64,000 nucleotides of DNA from Oscheius onirici (GCA_932521025.1 OW051473.1:868001-932000); one strand, 5' to 3'. Shown: positions 24,801-37,200, counted from the stretch's first letter. A program made the numbers and translations. The notes: generated from the sequence alone by a model not told the origin.

Positions 24801-27800
24801 CGTTTGATCACGACGGGTCGGACTATGAATCGACTCCTGTTTCTCAGAGGAAGAAAACTGTCGATGAGACGGCTGCAGCGGTAGTTACTCCAACCTCGGC
24901 CGCCACAAAAACGCCTCCGTTCCGGGGAATGAGAATTCGAGTTCGTTCCCAGCCAATTTGTCTCATAATCCCATTTTCCAGGGGTTCATGAACGACTCTG
25001 GAGAAAAAGTCCTGGGACAAAACTTTATGAGTGCTATTAACGGCTACGCTGAGAAAAGCTCTGACATATTCAGTCAAGTAAGTGAGAAGCATTTTGTCAT
25101 AATAGTTTGTAGGTTATCAATAAAACTGCGCCAAGGGCTCAAGCACTGAAGGAGAAGACCATGACGCCGTTAGCCAAGGCAGCTGCTACCAAGATGGAAC
25201 AGAGTCAGCATTTGGTCAAGTCGAAAACTACACCTCAAAATAGCACACAGACCGCAAACCAACAGAGGTAGGTCTTTGTTCGTTTACAGTTAAACACAAC
25301 ACGATGCCTAAAATTTCAAATAACAAGAACATAATGCAGTCCTTGTAGTGGCTACAAAGAAAAATATGCTCTTTTTTCACAATGGCAGTCTTTCAGCAAA
25401 AATCAACAAGCCGTCCGAGAAATTTGCGATCAAGTGCTCTCTGGTCAAGGAGTGGGCGTCTTCACCTATCCTAAGCTGAAGCGTCTAATGGAGGACGAAA
25501 GTCTACGAGAATTTGTCTGCTCAAAATTGAATTTGGGCCTTGAGAATAAGCTCTCCGATGATGAGTATGTGAAAGAAATTGTAGGTTTTCTTTGAGATTC
25601 AGACATGCCTATTTTTAGCAACTCACTCGGAATCAGTTTAAGGGCTACGTAAAAGTTTTACAAGCTTGTATCTCTGGAATTGAGGCTAATTTCAACACGC
25701 CTGGCTGCAATGGCCTTGCATCCACATTTCACGTTCTCGAAATCGCTCATACTCATTACTGGTGCAAAGATATGAATCTGGTGTCATCTCCGTCAAGTAG
25801 TGCTCCAAGCACAGTAAGCAATTTTTTTGTCTATCTGAAAAAGTCTGATCTTCAGATTGTAACCCCTTCTCACTCGGTGACAAACTTAAAGGACCTCAAT
25901 ACAGCTAAATTACCTACTTCTTCCGTTGACATAAGGACGCCAACTCTTCCGGTTGGACAAGCAAATGGATCGATTTCTTCACTTATGTGCGGTTTTAGTT
26001 TCAGAAAATTTCCTCAACGCTGTCTTTAAAGCAAATACCAAAATATTACGATAATGGAGGCAAAATTTTCAGCACGGCCTCTACTTCCGACGCTGCACCT
26101 CCTCAACCAGCTGCCCCTCCTCCCATACCTCAGCGTAACTCCATAAGCTCAGCAAACGGCTCAGTCTCTACCGGAGCTCCATCTGGTCCTCCACCATCTG
26201 CACCTCCTCCCGGACCACCGCCAATGGCACCTCCACCACCGCTGCCAACGGCCGGAGGAAGAAAGCCACCCCCAATTCCACCCAGACCCCCTGCTCCGCG
26301 ACAAGAGTCGCTTCAAGAAGTTGAGGAAAAGAACAGAGCGAGTGTTTCGTCAGACAGCGACAAGAGCTCGCCGATGATTCGAACTCCTCCAGCTCAAAAA
26401 CCGCTAATTCAACATCCAACCAGTTTGCCTATTGGAGTTGCAGCAAATGGTCCGCAGAAAGTTCCGCCGACTCCTTCGGAGCCTTCAAGACATTTCATAT
26501 ACCAAGATCTTTGTACGTTTTAAAGTTTCTATTAAAAACAGTAAGTTCAGTGACGCCGGGCACGACGCTTTGGCAGAATGTAGTCTTCTGGGAGAATGCG
26601 TTCGTCGATGTTGTGGCACAGGAACGAGAAATTGTTGGAATGGATCAGGAGCCATCTGAACTGATTGACAGGTGCGTTGTCGAAAACAAAAGATCTGTAC
26701 AGTTCTAAAAGCGGAGTAAAACAACGGCTTGCCGGTGTTTTAAAAAACACAGTAGTCAAAAGAAGCCGGATGGTCATTTTTGCACTGAACCACTTTTGAT
26801 ATCTCGTGATTCATTTCTTTTCAGATACGCCGCTTTAAACGACTCCGAACGAAAACGTCTTGAACTTGATGAAGATCGTCTCCTCTCCACCCTACTGCAT
26901 AATCTGACCGCGTACATGATCATGTGCGGGACAGGTCAAAAGGCCATTCAACAAAAGATTCGGCGTTTGCTTGGAAAGGCTCATATTGGACTCGTCTGCT
27001 CCAAAGAGATTAACAAACTGTTAGATGAACTTCCGCAAACTCAAGGCAATTCCATTCCGCTGAAGCCACTTGGCAGCCGTCTGGTGCAAAAGCAGTCGTT
27101 CACTGTTTATTCTGGAACAAATGCCCAAGGAGCCATGATGTTTATGGAGGTAAATACAAAATGGTATTAAAAAAGTTAATGCTTTAAGGTGTGTGACGAT
27201 GCCGTCGTGCTGAGAGCTGTAACAGGAGCCGTAACTGAACGGTGGTGGTATGAGCGTCTGGTCAACATGACCTATTCGCCGAAAACAAGAGTTCTCTGTA
27301 TTTGGAGGCGACAGGATGATAAGGTTCACATGCATCAATTTTATCTGAAAAAGGTAGGAGAATACTCTCGTCTCAAAATCCCATTTTTAGTGTCGCGAGC
27401 TTTACATGTGTCTCAAGTCGGCAATGGAGAGGGCAGCAGCAAGGGGCAAAGTAGACATTCAGGGAAGAGCTCTCGGAGGAGAATTCCCAGTTCATGACGT
27501 GGAATCTAACCAGGGAGGCCTTCTGCAAGTCAGATGTGATGGTGTCGCCGTTATCTTCCAGAATAGCCAGGTTAAAATAGTTTTTTGAAGTACTAATTGA
27601 GGTGGTTTCAGCAATTCATCGACTTGGCAAATATCAAAAAGTGCAACACGTTCGGTGGGAACGTCTTTTTGCTGGAGGAATACGGTAAGTAAATAACAGT
27701 TTTCTAACTACCAAGGACTCCCTTATTCCTGCAAAACAATTGATTATCAACAGAACGTTTTGCGTTCCAAGTTTTGCGTATAACATAATAATCCCATAAT

Positions 27801-28620
27801 ACTAGCCTACGGCAGCTTACGCAGCCTCCGTCTTTGGGAAGCGGATTATAGTGAGCATCTCTTGGTCGTTTACCTTCCAAAAGCAAATTCCCTTTGATCT
27901 TATCCCTCAGAAAACTTTCTCTTCTTCAAAAGGGGAAAACAAAAAAAACGTAGAGAGGGTAGGGCAAAGAACAGGCACAATATCAGGCCACGAGAGTAGA
28001 ACGCGTTCGCTTACGGCCACACCACGTTGAAAATACGCCATCCCGTCCGATCTGGCAAGTCAAGCAACGTTGGGCCCGGTTAGTACTTGGATCGGAGACG
28101 GCTTGGGAATCCCGGGTGTCGTAAGCTTTTTGCTCCTATTGCTCCACAATTCAGTCTCTTCCAGCAAGTATGAGAATGTTCACTTTTGAAATTTCAACAA
28201 GACCCATCTATCAAATTTGACTAGAAAGCATTCAGATCGTAAAAAGGGCGAGCTGATACAACGACGCTACTACTCTCAAATGGTTAGTTTGCATGCTTAC
28301 TTTGTGCAAATATTTTCCTGTAACATCGTCGTGTATATGTTTACCTGTAACAATTTAGGCCATTGACATTGCCTTTTCACTTCACCGGGTCTTTACCGTA
28401 GTCTATATGAATGCACATCAGACGGAAGAAGAAACCGCATCCTGCTAAATGTCGTTTGCACGTTTGTGGTTGAGTATTCACCTATTTCATCCCTACCTTT
28501 TTTGTTTCTCGACTATATTTTCTACATTTTCAGTCGGACCAGATCTGCTACGCAGTCTTGTGCGTTTTCTCATTCGCAGCCGCAGCAGCAAGGAAGTCCG
28601 AGCATCAAGAAGCTAAATGA
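18853..28620 (+). CDS. aex-3: MADD / AEX-3: DENN-domain Rab3 guanine nucleotide exchange factor
   Basis: Exchange factor for Rab3/Rab27 in synaptic and dense-core vesicle traffic. The uDENN starts at [14 protein letters not shown], followed by [15 protein letters not shown] and [14 protein letters not shown]. The core DENN carries PHHTR-like [39 protein letters not shown] and [14 protein letters not shown], and the dDENN lies near [17 protein letters not shown]. Then come Ser-rich and Pro-rich linkers ([20 protein letters not shown] at about 26230-26300). The conserved C-terminal part includes QSFTVYSG and [18 protein letters not shown] small exon at 28236-28282 ([16 protein letters not shown]) restores frame before the last exon ([17 protein letters not shown]). 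Roughly 20 exons. The 2.8-kb intron 19981-22749 holds an antisense protease and tRNA; the intron before 28236 holds a 5S gene. Confidence 0.9.
20301..21687 (-). CDS. Pepsin/cathepsin D-like aspartic protease, nested antisense in MADD intron
   Basis: Secreted or lysosomal aspartic endopeptidase. Signal peptide [16 protein letters not shown], propeptide, then [10 protein letters not shown]. The first catalytic motif is [11 protein letters not shown], the flap is [11 protein letters not shown], and the second catalytic motif is [10 protein letters not shown]. It ends with [20 protein letters not shown] and IGFALANH, the usual C-terminus. About four introns. Length of about 390 residues is normal, and codons end often in C or G, as in highly expressed nematode genes. 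It lies wholly inside one MADD intron on the other strand. GATA sites upstream fit gut expression. It belongs to the nematode ASP gut protease group. Confidence 0.92.
21752..21853 (-). promoter_or_regulatory. GATA sites upstream of the aspartic protease
   Basis: AGATAA at 21752, a reverse-strand GATAA at about 21789 and TGATAA at 21848 lie 65-165 bases before the protease start. TGATAA-type sites bound by ELT-2-class factors drive most C. elegans intestinal genes. Binding here is inferred. Confidence 0.5.
22576..22648 (-). tRNA. tRNA-Val (CAC)
   Basis: A standard 73-base cloverleaf on the minus strand: acceptor GGTCCAA with TTGGACC, A box TAGTGTAGTGG, anticodon loop TTCACAC in a CTGC/GCAG stem (anticodon CAC), and B box GGTTCGAACCC. 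No intron. It lies in the same large MADD intron as the aspartic protease and is also antisense to MADD. Confidence 0.95.
27978..27988 (+). promoter_or_regulatory. Upstream element of 5S copy 1
   Basis: CAATATCAGGC begins exactly 31 bases before the first base of the 5S gene. The same element at the same distance precedes all four copies in this window, although the bases between differ. Confidence 0.7.
28009..28127 (+). rRNA. 5S ribosomal RNA, copy 1 (in MADD intron)
   Basis: A 119-base 5S gene starting GCTTACGGCCACACCACG and ending GTGTCGTAAGCT; the two ends pair. The internal control region (AGTACTTGGATCGGAGACGG) is intact, and a T run (CTTTTTG) follows as Pol III terminator. It lies in the MADD intron between 27684 and 28235, same strand as MADD. 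It differs from the other three copies only at isolated bases (for example GAAAATACG versus GAAAGTACG). Confidence 0.97.
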
Positions 28621-28904
28621 TCTCTTGTACAAGAAAAAGCCAGTTTCACTTCTCTCCCCAATACTGAATCGCAATCAACAAAATCCTGAATAGCCTTATT
28701 GTGAGCATTGTTCAATAGAATGTACCGAGTAGGGTCATAGAGCAGATTCTTGTCAGGAGTAGTTTCACTTTTCACTCTCTTCTCACTCTGTCTAGTATAT
28801 TACAAGATTCATGTGCTTTGAGAATGACCTTAATTTATTGAAATAAACGAAAATAGAGTATTCTTGAACAGTCGCTTTTGAACAACTTGCAAGTTTTTCT
28901 TGTT

Positions 28905-29110
28905 TCCCTGATTCGAAACAGGGTTGAAACTCTTCGAGAAAGAAGAGACGACGGTTCCAGGCTTCCGGATGGCTGTAGTAGTCGCGACTAGTGGCCCCGG
29001 GCAGCTGAACGAGAAGGAATACAATTTTGACGTGCTCAGCGGCGTCTTCGGCTTCAACAATGCAGCCGGTGAGGAACGGCTTGTAGTAGGTTTCATCCGC
29101 GATGCGGATA
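28905..29110. other. Open stretch with coding-like composition, strand unclear
   Basis: Between MADD and the second 5S gene, about 200 bases are GC-richer and open on both strands. The plus reading gives VVVATSGPGQLNEKEYNF and the minus reading gives ADETYYKPFLTGCIVEAEDA. The minus reading uses many C-ending codons. Neither matches a family I know. It may be an isolated exon or a decayed gene piece. Confidence 0.25.
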
Positions 29111-29279
29111 CCCCTACTGGAGATATCCTTTTTCAGCAAAATCTGTTGTTTAAATGAACATTTTCCAAAAATATTAATGATTCAAGCTATTGTGATTAAA
29201 AAGAATTACTCGATTTTGTCCGAAAAAGATGCGGGATTCTCTATTCTACGTCACAAAGTAGAAAAATATATTGACAAAA

Positions 29280-29398
29280 AGCTTACGACACCCGGGATTC
29301 CCAAGCCGTCTCCGATCCAAGTACTAACCGGGCCCAACGTTGCTTGACTTGCCAGATCGGACGGGATGGCGTACTTTCAACGTGGTGTGGCCGTAAGC
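29280..29398 (-). rRNA. 5S ribosomal RNA, copy 2 (intergenic)
   Basis: Complete 119-base 5S gene on the minus strand, with intact internal control region, paired ends and a T run downstream on its own strand. It lies about 660 bases after the MADD stop and is the only one of the four that I cannot place near or within a transcribed protein gene on its strand. Confidence 0.97.
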
Positions 29399-29418
29399 GA
29401 ACGGGTCCAATTCCCCCC

Positions 29419-29429
29419 GCCTGATATTG
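29419..29429 (-). promoter_or_regulatory. Upstream element of 5S copy 2
   Basis: CAATATCAGGC on the minus strand, beginning 31 bases before the 5S start, as at copy 1. Confidence 0.7.
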
Positions 29430-30790
29430 TGCGACCGGGTCGAGCGCTAAACCTCTGCACATCGCTCAAGTTTCACCGAAAGTCACAACAACGAGCTTGA
29501 GACTCATCAACAAGGAAGTTTGGTCACAAATTGTTTACCCGTGTCACCAATCCAACGAACGCCCCTGCAAAACCTGTTTTCCCTCAAAACGCTTAACCAA
29601 ATGACTCAGTTGTTGTCCTATTGCCGTGTCTCATTGCATATTCCTCTAAAAAAAGTTCCGCCAAATTTCTTAGACATTAATCAACAAGTTCAAGGAAGAA
29701 AGAGGCAGCAAAGTGTGACGGGTCATTAATCCTCCCGGGCCGTCAGGGACGAACAGGTCGCAGTTGCTTGTTTTTTTCTCACTTTTATACATAGCATATA
29801 GCTATAGATCGTTTTCGTTTACGGTCAGGTAATCCTTGACCAAATAGTTGAAAATGCAAACAGCCTATGCAAATTTTGTCTATGTGAAGGTACTTTGGCG
29901 AGACCTGGGTCTATTTTTGACCAGGCTTTTCGATGGTTTCGAGGTTAAAAAGTCTCAGCTGGAAATGACCTTTTTTTTATATGAACGACGCAAACGAGTA
30001 TGACACAAACGTTCTATTTCTATCTTTTCTTTTACAGAGTAGAATTTTTATCGTAGCAAATATAGCCTGACCCGCAACATAACAATGTTTTTCTCGCAGA
30101 CGAATAGAGGTCAATCATTTTGCTGGAACATTTGGACAACAGTATTAAGCGATTTATTTGGACAAAAAGAAATGACCTGCAACAGTGTAGTTATTAAGAT
30201 ATTCAGTGTACTATAGTCGCTCACAAACATCATCACCTCCTAATCCTTTAACCCTAATCACCTTCTTGACAGCCTCAACGGCTCGTATTTCATTGTTATA
30301 TTTCAAAGGTGCCATCATATTTGCCTTGCCGTTGCGCAAACAGATGATAGATCTGCGCGCTGCGCCCTTTTCAACCCTCTATTGTGCACTGACAGCCTTT
30401 TCCTGCCACTTTCTTCCCAATTTTCATTGCTCCCTTGTTTATGTTTAGAAACTATCTTATCTCACTACACTTTTGAAGGTTGCCTAGTCATAAATCTTTT
30501 CGCTGATGATTCTTTACACAATTATTAACGTGACTTCACGTGGACATCCTAATGTTGGAAAAAATGCACTCTAAGTACACATACAGATTTTCAACTATGC
30601 ACTATGGAAAACAACTATAGGCTCCGAAATGTAATTCTTACGTCGGAGATAATAAGATGATCAGTCCTCGATCAGCCCTCAATGGTCCATTGCTTTTTGC
30701 GTTTTCAACATTTTTCTTATAGTTACAATTGCTACGCAACAATCCTTAAGCAAACTTTTGAAACAACCTAACAATACAATTTCAGGCATA
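29430..30790. other. Non-coding interval
   Basis: No gene supported. Open frames here lack splice context and recognised motifs. The end of the interval (30600-30790) should hold the promoter of the solute transporter, whose start follows a TTTCAG acceptor. Confidence 0.5.
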
Positions 30791-32412
30791 ATGGTAAATA
30801 CGAGCTGCTTAATAAAAGACCACTTTCCTTCTTGGGATGAATTGTACAACAGTAAGTCTTTCACAGTAGTTTCTTTATGCTTCCCATTTCAGGTCACCCC
30901 AATTCATATCTCGTTCTACTGGTTGTGGCTCTAGTTTTATATCTACTTATCAATGTGCTTTGTATTATTCACTGCTGGTATACCTGGAAGCATGTTTCTG
31001 TCGACAGAGTCAGGAACAAGCTGTTGGTTTTGTGCTTTCTGTATCCGGTAAGTCATTCAGCAAAAACAGGTCATCTCAATGGTTTTACAACGGTTTTATT
31101 TTATGTTAGGATACCTTTTTAACTACAGAAATCCATAAAAGTTTTACGTGGTTTTGTAAAGAAGCAATGGTAACAGAATTAAAAACAGTGTGTTTGAAAC
31201 AATCGAATCTTCTAGCCTAATGTCTCACTATTTCAGGTTCTCGGCGGTTTCTGCCTAGCAGCTATGATAAGTCCTCGTGTAGGTCCAATTTTCGCCTCGG
31301 TTGGAGTAGTCTACATTCTGTACTCTGTCTACTGCACTGTTTCACTTTCTCGGTCAGCTAGCATTTTTTCAGCCTCGGCAACCTTACATTTTTAGAGTAA
31401 TTTATCGAGAAGAAGCTATCCTTGTCGAAGCGCTCCAGGCCGAGGATTACAATATGATGCTTCGGGTACCTCCGCTCTGTTGCTGTATTCCCTGCATGCC
31501 AAAACTTACACCTACCGTGTTAGTTTAAACTCTTACACATTAGAATAGTTTTTCAGAAAAACACTCCAATGGTTCGAAAGATTCGTCCTTCAAGCCATAT
31601 TCCTTCGTTTTGCCATGGAGTTTGTGAACATTTTCCTGCTGGCCGAGTTTGGACCAGAATCTGCTGTTCTAATTCATTACGTCGATCTTTTTGGTGTTCC
31701 GTCGCTTCTTTTCTCAGTTTTTGCCGCACAAGTTATGATCCGTCTGTCGACTGACTACCTTCGAGAGCACAAAATGATGGCATTGTTCTACTGTGTCATC
31801 ATGACGCTACCGTTCTACTGCATGCAACCTGCTCTACTCTTCGAACTCTTATTCATCAAGCTGAACTTTTTCCCATGTGGTCCTCTTTTGGGAGTGAGAG
31901 GAAATGCGAGATGTAAGTGGAAGTGAACAACTTTATTTAACGTTTCAGTCGTTTTCAACTTTGTGATGATCTGTGAGCTTCTCATCATGTCCATCATCGC
32001 TAGTGCCCTGGTTGTTCCAAAAAAGTGAGTGTCTTAAAGCACAACTTATCAATGCCTGGAAAAATAAACATTTGTGAAAAAGATACCGGCTGACATTCGG
32101 GCGATTTAATTACTATTCTTTTACGTCTCAACAAAGCGCGCGTAAATTTACGGACATAGTCGCGAAATTTACTTGAACATCATCATTTTGTTTCAATCTC
32201 GTAACAACTCGCCTGCTATCTAAACCATTTTTGGTTAACGGAACTCGCTCGAACGTTCCTAACCAACTACAGTATTAGAATTCAGTTTAAGTAGTTTTTT
32301 GCTAAGATTTCGTTTCAGAACCGTTCTGTTCGACAAGTACTACCGGAAGGACGAAGACGAGAAAGAAGAGACAACAGTTCCATTGAAAGCCCCGTGTACT
32401 ACTCATCTTTAA
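30791..32412 (+). CDS. Organic solute transporter alpha-like seven-helix protein
   Basis: Member of the OST-alpha/TMEM184 (solute_trans_a) family, which moves bile-acid-like and steroid-like organic anions; animal OST-alpha works with a beta subunit. The start lies four bases after a TTTCAG acceptor (GCATAATGG), a typical trans-splice start. The N-terminus is short, followed by about seven hydrophobic helices: SYLVLLVVALVLYLLINVL, KLLVLCFLYPVLGGFCLAAM, FASVGVVYILYSVYCTVSLS and others. The family Cys cluster RVPPLCCCIPCMPK is present. The tail is charged (KDEDEKEETTVPLK). About six exons. An AATAAA lies at about 32519. Confidence 0.82.
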
Positions 32413-32660
32413 TCTGAAAAGTTGTTAACTGTGTTGTTCATGTCCAGTTAGCCTCTGTTCATAATTTATACCCTCTGCATATGTTTTCCCAGTCGGGTTA
32501 TCTCTTCAGTATTTATCCAATAAACGGTCTATACACATCGAAACTGAACAACACGTGCAAATGTCCGCATCCTAATCTGGATCAGTGTGTCAGGGTGAGA
32601 TAGTGCGCTTACTACAAATGGGGGCGGATGCACTGCTTTCAACAGCGAAGAGAAGAAAAG

Positions 32661-33471
32661 ATGTCGTTGAGATTAGCTGTTTTGGCTGTTTGCGTTGCAG
32701 CCGTTTCTACGCAGCTGCCATGCAAAATCAAAATGATCGTCGAGTCAAAGACTACTCAAAAGGTTCGTTTTCATTATTTTATCGAAAAAGATGTTATATT
32801 TAAGTTCCGTGCTGAGATCAGCGTCCCTTCCGCCGGACTTCAATCAAAGCCTGTCGTTTTCGAAAACCCCGGAGAGAAGATGCACATGATGGTGACTCTT
32901 TATTTTTTAAATAATCGCAATAATTTTCAGGTTGATTCCAAGAACTGTGACGGAAAACCATGGATGATCAAGACTATGGCCTGGAAGGACGACAAATGGG
33001 TTGAGGGAAAGAACACAACTGCCAAATTCCTCGGAAACGGATGGGTCCGGTATGTTTTTTCAAGTATGGTTGGAAAACGGATGGTTATGTGGCAAATTCC
33101 TGCGATTTTCAAAACTTGCGATAGAGGACGAAGCCTCCGGTTAATGTGGTTTTTACCTGGCGCGCAATATGAGGCAAGAGGAATAAGACCCGGTCGCTTA
33201 CGGCCACACCACGTTGAAAGTACGCCATCCCGTCCGATCTGGCAAGTCAAGCAACGTTGGGCCCGGTTAGTACTTGGATCGGAGACGGCTTGGGAATCCC
33301 GGGTGTCGTAAGCTTTTTGTTATTTTTAAACACTATTTTCACCTTTTTTGTAAAGAAACTCACTCGATTGTAAAGGAAATCTTATGGTTCAGAGTCATGG
33401 TCGCCGACGATCTCCTCCCCCAGCCCAACGATCGCATGGGAGTCATGTGTTCTGAAGGATTCTGCGGATAA
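32661..33471 (+). CDS. Small secreted protein, unrecognised family, with a 5S gene in its last intron
   Basis: About 120 residues. Signal peptide MSLRLAVLAVCVAAVSTQ, then a mature part with a few Cys: LPCKIKMIV, DSKNCDGKPWMIKTMAW, and the end VMCSEGFCG. Four exons. The last intron (about 33049-33391) contains a complete 5S rRNA gene on the same strand; splicing CG to AGTCATGG keeps frame. It has one N-linked glycosylation motif (NTT). It lies 249 bases after the solute transporter stop. I recognise no domain; it looks like a nematode-specific secreted protein. Confidence 0.7.
33165..33175 (+). promoter_or_regulatory. Upstream element of 5S copy 3
   Basis: CAATATGAGGC beginning 31 bases before the 5S start, one base different from the other copies' core. 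Confidence 0.65.
33196..33314 (+). rRNA. 5S ribosomal RNA, copy 3 (in intron of the secreted protein gene)
   Basis: Complete 119-base 5S gene, intact internal control region, paired ends, and CTTTTTG terminator. It lies inside the last intron of a protein gene on the same strand. The Pol II transcript must therefore cross a Pol III gene before reaching its last exon. Confidence 0.97.
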
Positions 33472-33723
33472 AGTATGTTGTTTTTCCGCTTTCTTAATAA
33501 AAATATTATAAATTCTGTTTTTCTGTTTATTAACCTTTTTTCTCCCTTTAAAATTTTTTCTCCTCTCGTGCCCCTTCTCGTTAAAAATATTTTTTGGCTC
33601 ACGCGCAACCGACGCCATCTTGCAAACAAGACATTCTGTTAAGCTCCAAGTGAATCAAATATTTTCGGTTTTAGTTTTTCCGGCATTTAAAATAGCGTTT
33701 ATTTTTTTACAAAAAGTTTTAAG

Positions 33724-33846
33724 GTGGATCCGAATTGTGCTATTCACATTAGTCAGGGTGGAGCATCGGAGAGGCGGTCGCAATTTGGCGTCTTGGCACT
33801 TGGCCAACCAATGTCTTTAAATCAAGCTAATCGCTTGTTTCTCCAG
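33724..33846 (+). other. Exon-like open stretch
   Basis: A 41-codon frame bounded by an acceptor-like TTTTAAG and a CAG/GT donor, reading through NCAIHISQGGASERRSQFG and MSLNQANRLFLQ. It looks coding but joins to nothing I can define on either side. It may be a non-MIOS exon, a 5' exon of the next gene, or chance. Confidence 0.25.
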
Positions 33847-34253
33847 GTCAACAGCCATTTTCCCGTTTTCCCCACTTTTTTCTCTTATTCAAATCTTTTG
33901 CTGTGAATGAAATTTTCAAAAATTTCTGCAAGCACTATTTTGTCATTAGGAAATTCTTAAATGTTCGAAGGAAAACGGTAGGCAACATAATCTTCAGATA
34001 AAAACAGTCTCTGCCTACATTACAGCCTTAATTTTGTCATTTTCCTTGTTTTAAAAACATTTTTGTTTCTAAACTCAGACTCATAAGTCTTTATTGAATC
34101 AACTGTAGGCGCATCTGTTACTGTTCACTCCCTTTCTTGAAAATTTCTCTCACGGTCCGATCGAAATGTCTTGCAAACAGCGCAAATCGATTTTCTCAGT
34201 TCACACATCATTTCTCAGCCTAGAGTCGAATTTGAAGATAGATGGCTAGATAG

Positions 34254-37200
34254 ATGGATGACACCGCCTGCTCGACGTCTAACGACGACTTTTTTGATCA
34301 AATATTTGGGAAGGAAGAGGATTCGCACTCCTCGTCGAGCTCGACAGCAGGAGATGTCTGTTCCGACCACGAAGACATCTACGGAATCCAGAGTAGCACC
34401 AAAAACGCCGGTTACGAAGGCAGCTAGTGAGTTTTTATATGTTTTTTATAATTATTACATTTCAGCGTTGAGGCTAACCTTAGGTATCTTAAAGAGAACA
34501 CTGTGGAAGTTTTTCATGGAGACAGGAAGGGGACATTTGAGGTAATCTATAAATGTGATTTTTGTTCATTTTTAAACTAAAACGAAATAGGCATAGAATC
34601 CAACTGACCCGGGAGGCGAAGGACAGAGAATCATAGCGCAGTGCTGTTATAAATTTTCAAAGTAGCGTCTGTACTCTCGTCATTAGTCGTTATCGATATT
34701 GGTCCAGTTGAACCTCGGCTATACAGAGACAGAGCGCAAATCAAGAGTAGGAAAATGAATACTTGTTTGAGATCGTCAGTTTCACATTGTTCAGTTTCTC
34801 GATTTTGTTATTATTTATCCCGGAACCTAGACAGTGAACATTGTGACACGATGTGAGTCACTTAGCGAAGAAAAAGTCAAAGCATCAGTCAAAAAGACAT
34901 CTGTTTTATTTATTCTCTAGTAAACAAATGTTTTTTTCAGCTAATTCGTCTGAAGAACGGGATCGAGCTCGAAAACAAATGGAAAAGAAACTTGCACAGG
35001 TTTACTTGCATAGACGACGACACAGATGACAGCATTACTTCAATAGAGTTCTCAGAAACAGAAAATTATTCCCTCTATGGAACCTACAATGGACATTTGA
35101 ATCTGGTAAAGACGTCATTCGAAACAACAGAGTAAGTATTAATGTTTGTTTCTCAGACGACTAGTTGCAGCAAATTGTATGATAAACGACATGTGTACAC
35201 AACTGAAAACAACTATCCTGTCTGTAAAGTGGCATACAATCAAATGGATACCGGTTTAGTAGGCTGCAGTTACGTGAAGTAAGCCATTTAATAAATTTTC
35301 ATAAAATGTTTTCAGCTGTGACCTCCAACAGGAAGAAGTGGTCGTTGTGGACCTTGCAAGACAGAGAAACGTAGAAAAATCAACAGTTCTTGTTAAATAT
35401 CAAACGAAGGAACGGATCTGGGACGTCAAATGGGGATGGTGAGTACTTATTTTATCATTTCGTTAATTCTTACTATCGGTGTCAATCACCAGACAAAGTG
35501 ATTTGTGAATCATAGTGATTAGCCCAAAAAACACGTCAAAATGTCACGGAACTAGCTTCGTGTCTTTTTTCTTTTCTCATGCTTAAGATTTTAAAATAAA
35601 TGGTAATTCAAGTTACCCTCTCCTCGGATTGGGTTGGCCCGAACTAGAAAGATAAGAAAGCTACAGGGGACTGGGGGCCAAAGGCAGTCACAAGGAGATG
35701 GTCTGGATGACCGACTAGAAGAGGGCACGGAAGGAGACCCGACCCAACCTCAACAACCGGTCTAAGGCGACCTGACTGAGAGCAACAGTAACAACACCAC
35801 TTTACTTTCTCCAAAACAGAAGACTGTCCTCGGGCCCCAAAAAGGGGGGCAGGGCCGTAAACGAGAGCGCACTCGGGGGCGACAAATGGAATAGAATACG
35901 CAAGTTTTGTAAATCATAATAACTCATCCATTTCTGAGTCACTATTCATTTCAAAAAGCCGTTCAGGTATGACAGTGGACAGTTGATGATATCCTCAAGT
36001 AACAATCTACGCATCCTGGATCTTCGAGACAAGGAGAAATGTCCTAGGACGCTGTTTCTACCTTACAGTTGCCAACTTCTTGCTCCTTGCAAGTTCCGGT
36101 ACATTTGATCGCAAATTCGAATAATCTGTATTTTGCAGCGATTCTATTCTGGCCGTAGCGACAGAAAAGATGGGCCGTTCGGGAGTAGCACTTTTCGATG
36201 TTCGTAAACTTGCTTGTCCACTGTACGAGTATGATGTTCACGAGAGTGCCGCGGAAGCGGAAATTTCAACTCTTCGCTGGCATCCACGTCAGCCGTATCA
36301 ACTATTCTACACTAGCAAAAACTCACGGTACATTGGACGACTGAACACGGAAACTAGTCGTCAGTTCAACACACCCGTAAGTTCTCCCTCGTTTTATTTC
36401 ACTTTATCAGGGGATAGTTAGTGAATCTTTACAAATTCCTCAAAAACGTTGAGAACTTTTTGAATGCCGTCGTCATTGACACCATTGTTGACGACGATGC
36501 GAAGACGAGTTTCGTCAAAAGTCATGATGAGAACCTTTCGTTCGAGGAAGAAATTTTTCACCTTGAAGAAGATTTTTAACAAAAAACTTTTTGTTACCTG
36601 TATCGGGCTGAAAGGCTCCTTGCAATGAAGAATGACAATGTTGGTGAGGTCATCCTCAACAGCAAAAAGCTTGCTCTTCAAGTGTTCCGGTGTCAAGTTA
36701 TTGAGTCCGTGGGCCAAAATCTTTGCCCTTGCATGGTCATTGTTGATAGTCTCGTCAGCATGATCCAGGGCGTATTCAGCAGCCGCAGCCAGAATTCCAG
36801 CTTGGCGCCAGCCTCCTCCCAGAGCTTTTCTTTGCCGTCTGGCCTTCTGGATGAATTCGTGGGTTCCAACAATTATTGAGCCAATTGGAGCCCCGAGACC
36901 CTTAGAGAAGCACATTTGAACACTGTCAGCGTATTGAGCAATGTCGGAAACCTGGAAATTTTCCTCGAACATGCCTCTTCATCCTTACCTGAACTCCCAA
37001 AGCCACTGCCGCGTTATAAATGCGAGCTCCATCGATGTGTACAGCCAAATTGTGGTTATCGGCAATTTTACGCACGTCTCTGTCAATTTTGTTAAGAATC
37101 AAGCAAATGCTAACCTCAAATAGTCCATAGACAGTGCCTTTCCTCCAGAAAAGTTGTGAGTCGTCTCTAAGCAAATCAACTTTGTGTGAGGCATGTGGTC

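Noticed and set aside
33185-33311. Open frame through 5S copy 3 (and similarly 62809-63039) encoding a shared peptide
   Set aside because: The shared peptide is only the translation of the 5S rRNA gene; the same reading appears wherever a 5S copy lies.
35625-35895. LINE retrotransposon end
   Set aside because: GC-rich text looked like a reverse-transcriptase tail, but no frame or motif supports it.
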